Assembly: GCA_937906285.1 (NCBI GenBank)
Contig: CALCWL010000091.1
Span: 1 to 7,560, forward strand
From: an uncultured Rhodanobacter sp.
GTDB lineage: Bacteria > Pseudomonadota > Gammaproteobacteria > Xanthomonadales > Rhodanobacteraceae
Reading direction: 5' to 3'
DNA length: 7,560 bases
Part shown: positions 6,475 to 7,560 of the stretch, in pieces
Layout: every line of letters starts with the position of its first letter
How positions within the stretch are numbered: position 1 is the first letter of the stretch
Program-made: the position numbers and the translations under genes
The notes under the pieces: model-generated
Databases searched by the model: none
The model's input: the letters and a program-made list of their open reading frames with translations, nothing else
What the model was told of the DNA's origin: nothing

Positions 6475-7560
6475 TCACGCGATGAATCGGCTGATGTCGA
6501 ACGCGGCAATGTCCGGCAACAGCACGTCCGCCTGGTCCAGCTCCTGCGCGCGGCCGATGCCGACCGCCGTCATGCCCGCCGCGCGCAGGGCGGCGATGCC
6601 CGCCGCGGCGTCTTCCACGCCGAGGCATTCCCCCGCGGCCAGGCCCAACCCGCGCGCCGCCGCCAGGAAGATTTCCGGGTCGGGCTTGGAGCGGGCGATG
6701 CGGTTGGCGTCGACCACGCAGTCGAACAGCGTGGCGATGCCCAGCCGGTCGAGCAGCTGCGGTGCGTTGCGGCTGGCCGAGGCCAGCGCGGTCTTCAACC
6801 CGGCGCGGCGCACGGATTCCACCGCGGCGCGCGCGCCAGGCAGCAGGTCCTGCGGGCCGAGCCGGCCGATCAGTTCGACGTAGTGGGCGTTCTTGCGGGC
6901 GGCGAGCGCTTCCTTCTCCGCTTCGCCGTAGGAACGCGGCGCGTGCTCCAGCAGGATCTCCAGCGAGCCGCGGCGGTCCACGCCCTTCATGCGTCCGGCG
7001 GTGATCTCGTCCAGCGGCACGCCGATCTCGTCGGCCAGCCGCTGCCATGCCGCGCGGTGCAGTACGGCGGTGTCGGCCAGCACGCCGTCGAGGTCGAACA
7101 CCACCGCCTTCGGCGGCGGCGCAACGGTGCCCGCGCAGGGCAGGCGCAGCGGCTGGCCGGGGTGCAGGCGCTGCGGCAGGCCGTCGTGCAGGAAGGTGAG
7201 CGGGCCGCCCTCGGTGAGGGTGTAGCGCGCGCCGTCGCCGTCGACCTCCACGCGCAGGTGCGCGCCGCGCCAGCGCAGGCCGAAGCGGTAGCTCTTCCAT
7301 GCCGCCGGCAGCCGCGGCGCCAGCGCGGGCAGGCCGTCGTGCACGCGCAGCCCGCCGTAGCCCCAGGTCAGCGCCAGCCAGCTGCCGGCCATCGCCGCCA
7401 TGTGCAGGCCGTGCGCCGCGTTGCCGTGCAGGTCGTCCAGGTCGACGCGCAGGGTGTCGAGGAAATAGCCGTACGCCTTGTCGGCATGGCCCACTTCGGC
7501 CGCGAGCACCGCGAAGGTGGAGGCGGACAGCGTGGAGTCGTGCACGGTGACGCCTTCGTA
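6475..7560 (-). CDS. GH65 disaccharide phosphorylase fused to beta-phosphoglucomutase (C-terminal part)
   Basis: The visible 361 residues are the C-terminus of a two-enzyme fusion that continues past the right edge; numbers count from the edge. Residues 1-138 are the end of a GH65 phosphorylase: TVHDSTLS (5-12), whose HDS(S/T)LS motif is associated with phosphate binding in maltose, kojibiose and trehalose phosphorylases, then the last barrel helices (AAHGLHMAAMAGSW, 48-61) and the C-terminal beta domain. After a short Pro-containing linker (about 143-150) comes a complete HAD-superfamily beta-phosphoglucomutase (151-361): FDLDGVLADT with nucleophile D156 and acid/base D158, H168, MKGVDRRGSL (191-200), K223, ASASRN (260-265), SKPDP (K292) and GVEDAAAG (E316, D317), all matching Lactococcus lactis beta-PGM residues. 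Inverting phosphorolysis gives beta-glucose 1-phosphate, which the mutase turns into glucose 6-phosphate. No signal peptide can be judged here, but phosphate dependence implies the cytoplasm. No stop and no ATG interrupts the junction, so this is a true fusion. It is the most upstream visible gene of the operon. Disaccharide specificity requires the missing part. Confidence 0.92.
   Translation of the reverse strand, partial: YEGVTVHDSTLSASTFAVLAAEVGHADKAYGYFLDTLRVDLDDLHGNAAHGLHMAAMAGSWLALTWGYGGLRVHDGLPALAPRLPAAWKSYRFGLRWRGAHLRVEVDGDGARYTLTEGGPLTFLHDGLPQRLHPGQPLRLPCAGTVAPPPKAVVFDLDGVLADTAVLHRAAWQRLADEIGVPLDEITAGRMKGVDRRGSLEILLEHAPRSYGEAEKEALAARKNAHYVELIGRLGPQDLLPGARAAVESVRRAGLKTALASASRNAPQLLDRLGIATLFDCVVDANRIARSKPDPEIFLAAARGLGLAAGECLGVEDAAAGIAALRAAGMTAVGIGRAQELDQADVLLPDIAAFDISRFIA

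Noticed and set aside
3999..6485. 828-codon open frame on the plus strand opposite the TonB receptor
   Set aside because: Low-complexity Val/Ala/Gly/Arg/His composition, no signal peptide or motif, and fully antisense to the receptor gene, so it is a codon-bias shadow.
6402..6509. Upstream extension of the receptor start to 6509
   Set aside because: It would overlap the fusion-gene stop and place 36 residues before an obvious signal peptide; the ATG at 6401 has a well-placed GGGGAG.
1..7560. CRISPR array, tRNA/rRNA, insertion sequence or phage genes
   Set aside because: No spaced direct repeats, no tRNA-like cloverleaf, no transposase frame and no terminal inverted repeats were seen on reading both strands.

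Overview
The window is GC-rich (by eye well above 60 %) and carries only minus-strand genes. Its content (a large TonB-dependent receptor, a secreted glycoside hydrolase, an MFS sugar transporter and an NtrC/PilR-like receiver domain) suggests a Gram-negative gammaproteobacterium of the Xanthomonadaceae/Rhodanobacteraceae type (Rhodanobacter, Dyella, Luteibacter and relatives). That assignment is inferred from style and protein flavour; no marker gene is present.

Layout in the direction of transcription (right to left). (1) 7560-6475: the C-terminal 361 residues of a fusion protein, the end of a GH65 disaccharide phosphorylase joined to a complete beta-phosphoglucomutase; its N-terminal part lies outside the window. 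(2) 6401-3858: an 847-residue TonB-dependent outer-membrane receptor. (3) 3757-2495: a 420-residue, 12-helix MFS transporter. (4) 2475-232: a 747-residue secreted GH65 enzyme whose active-site motifs look like a hydrolase of the PGGHG/kojibiose-hydrolase type rather than a phosphorylase. (5) 64-1: the first 21 codons of a response regulator, probably a separate unit with its own promoter. Gaps between genes are 73, 100, 19 and 167 bp, so genes 1-4 look like one operon for alpha-glucoside capture and use. A strong stem-loop built from two copies of a perfect palindrome, followed by a T-rich run, sits between the receptor and the transporter and may lower expression of the last two genes relative to the receptor.

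Inferred working model: the receptor imports an alpha-glucoside across the outer membrane; the periplasmic GH65 enzyme removes terminal glucose from some of it; the MFS protein carries the remaining sugar and/or glucose across the inner membrane; in the cytoplasm the GH65 phosphorylase half releases beta-glucose 1-phosphate, which the fused mutase converts to glucose 6-phosphate. The unusual point is two GH65 enzymes of different chemistry, one secreted and one cytoplasmic and fused, in one locus. The substrate cannot be read from the sequence; kojibiose-type, trehalose, nigerose or maltose linkages are all possible. No RNA gene, insertion sequence, CRISPR array or gene on the plus strand was found, and no gene-free stretch exceeds 170 bp.
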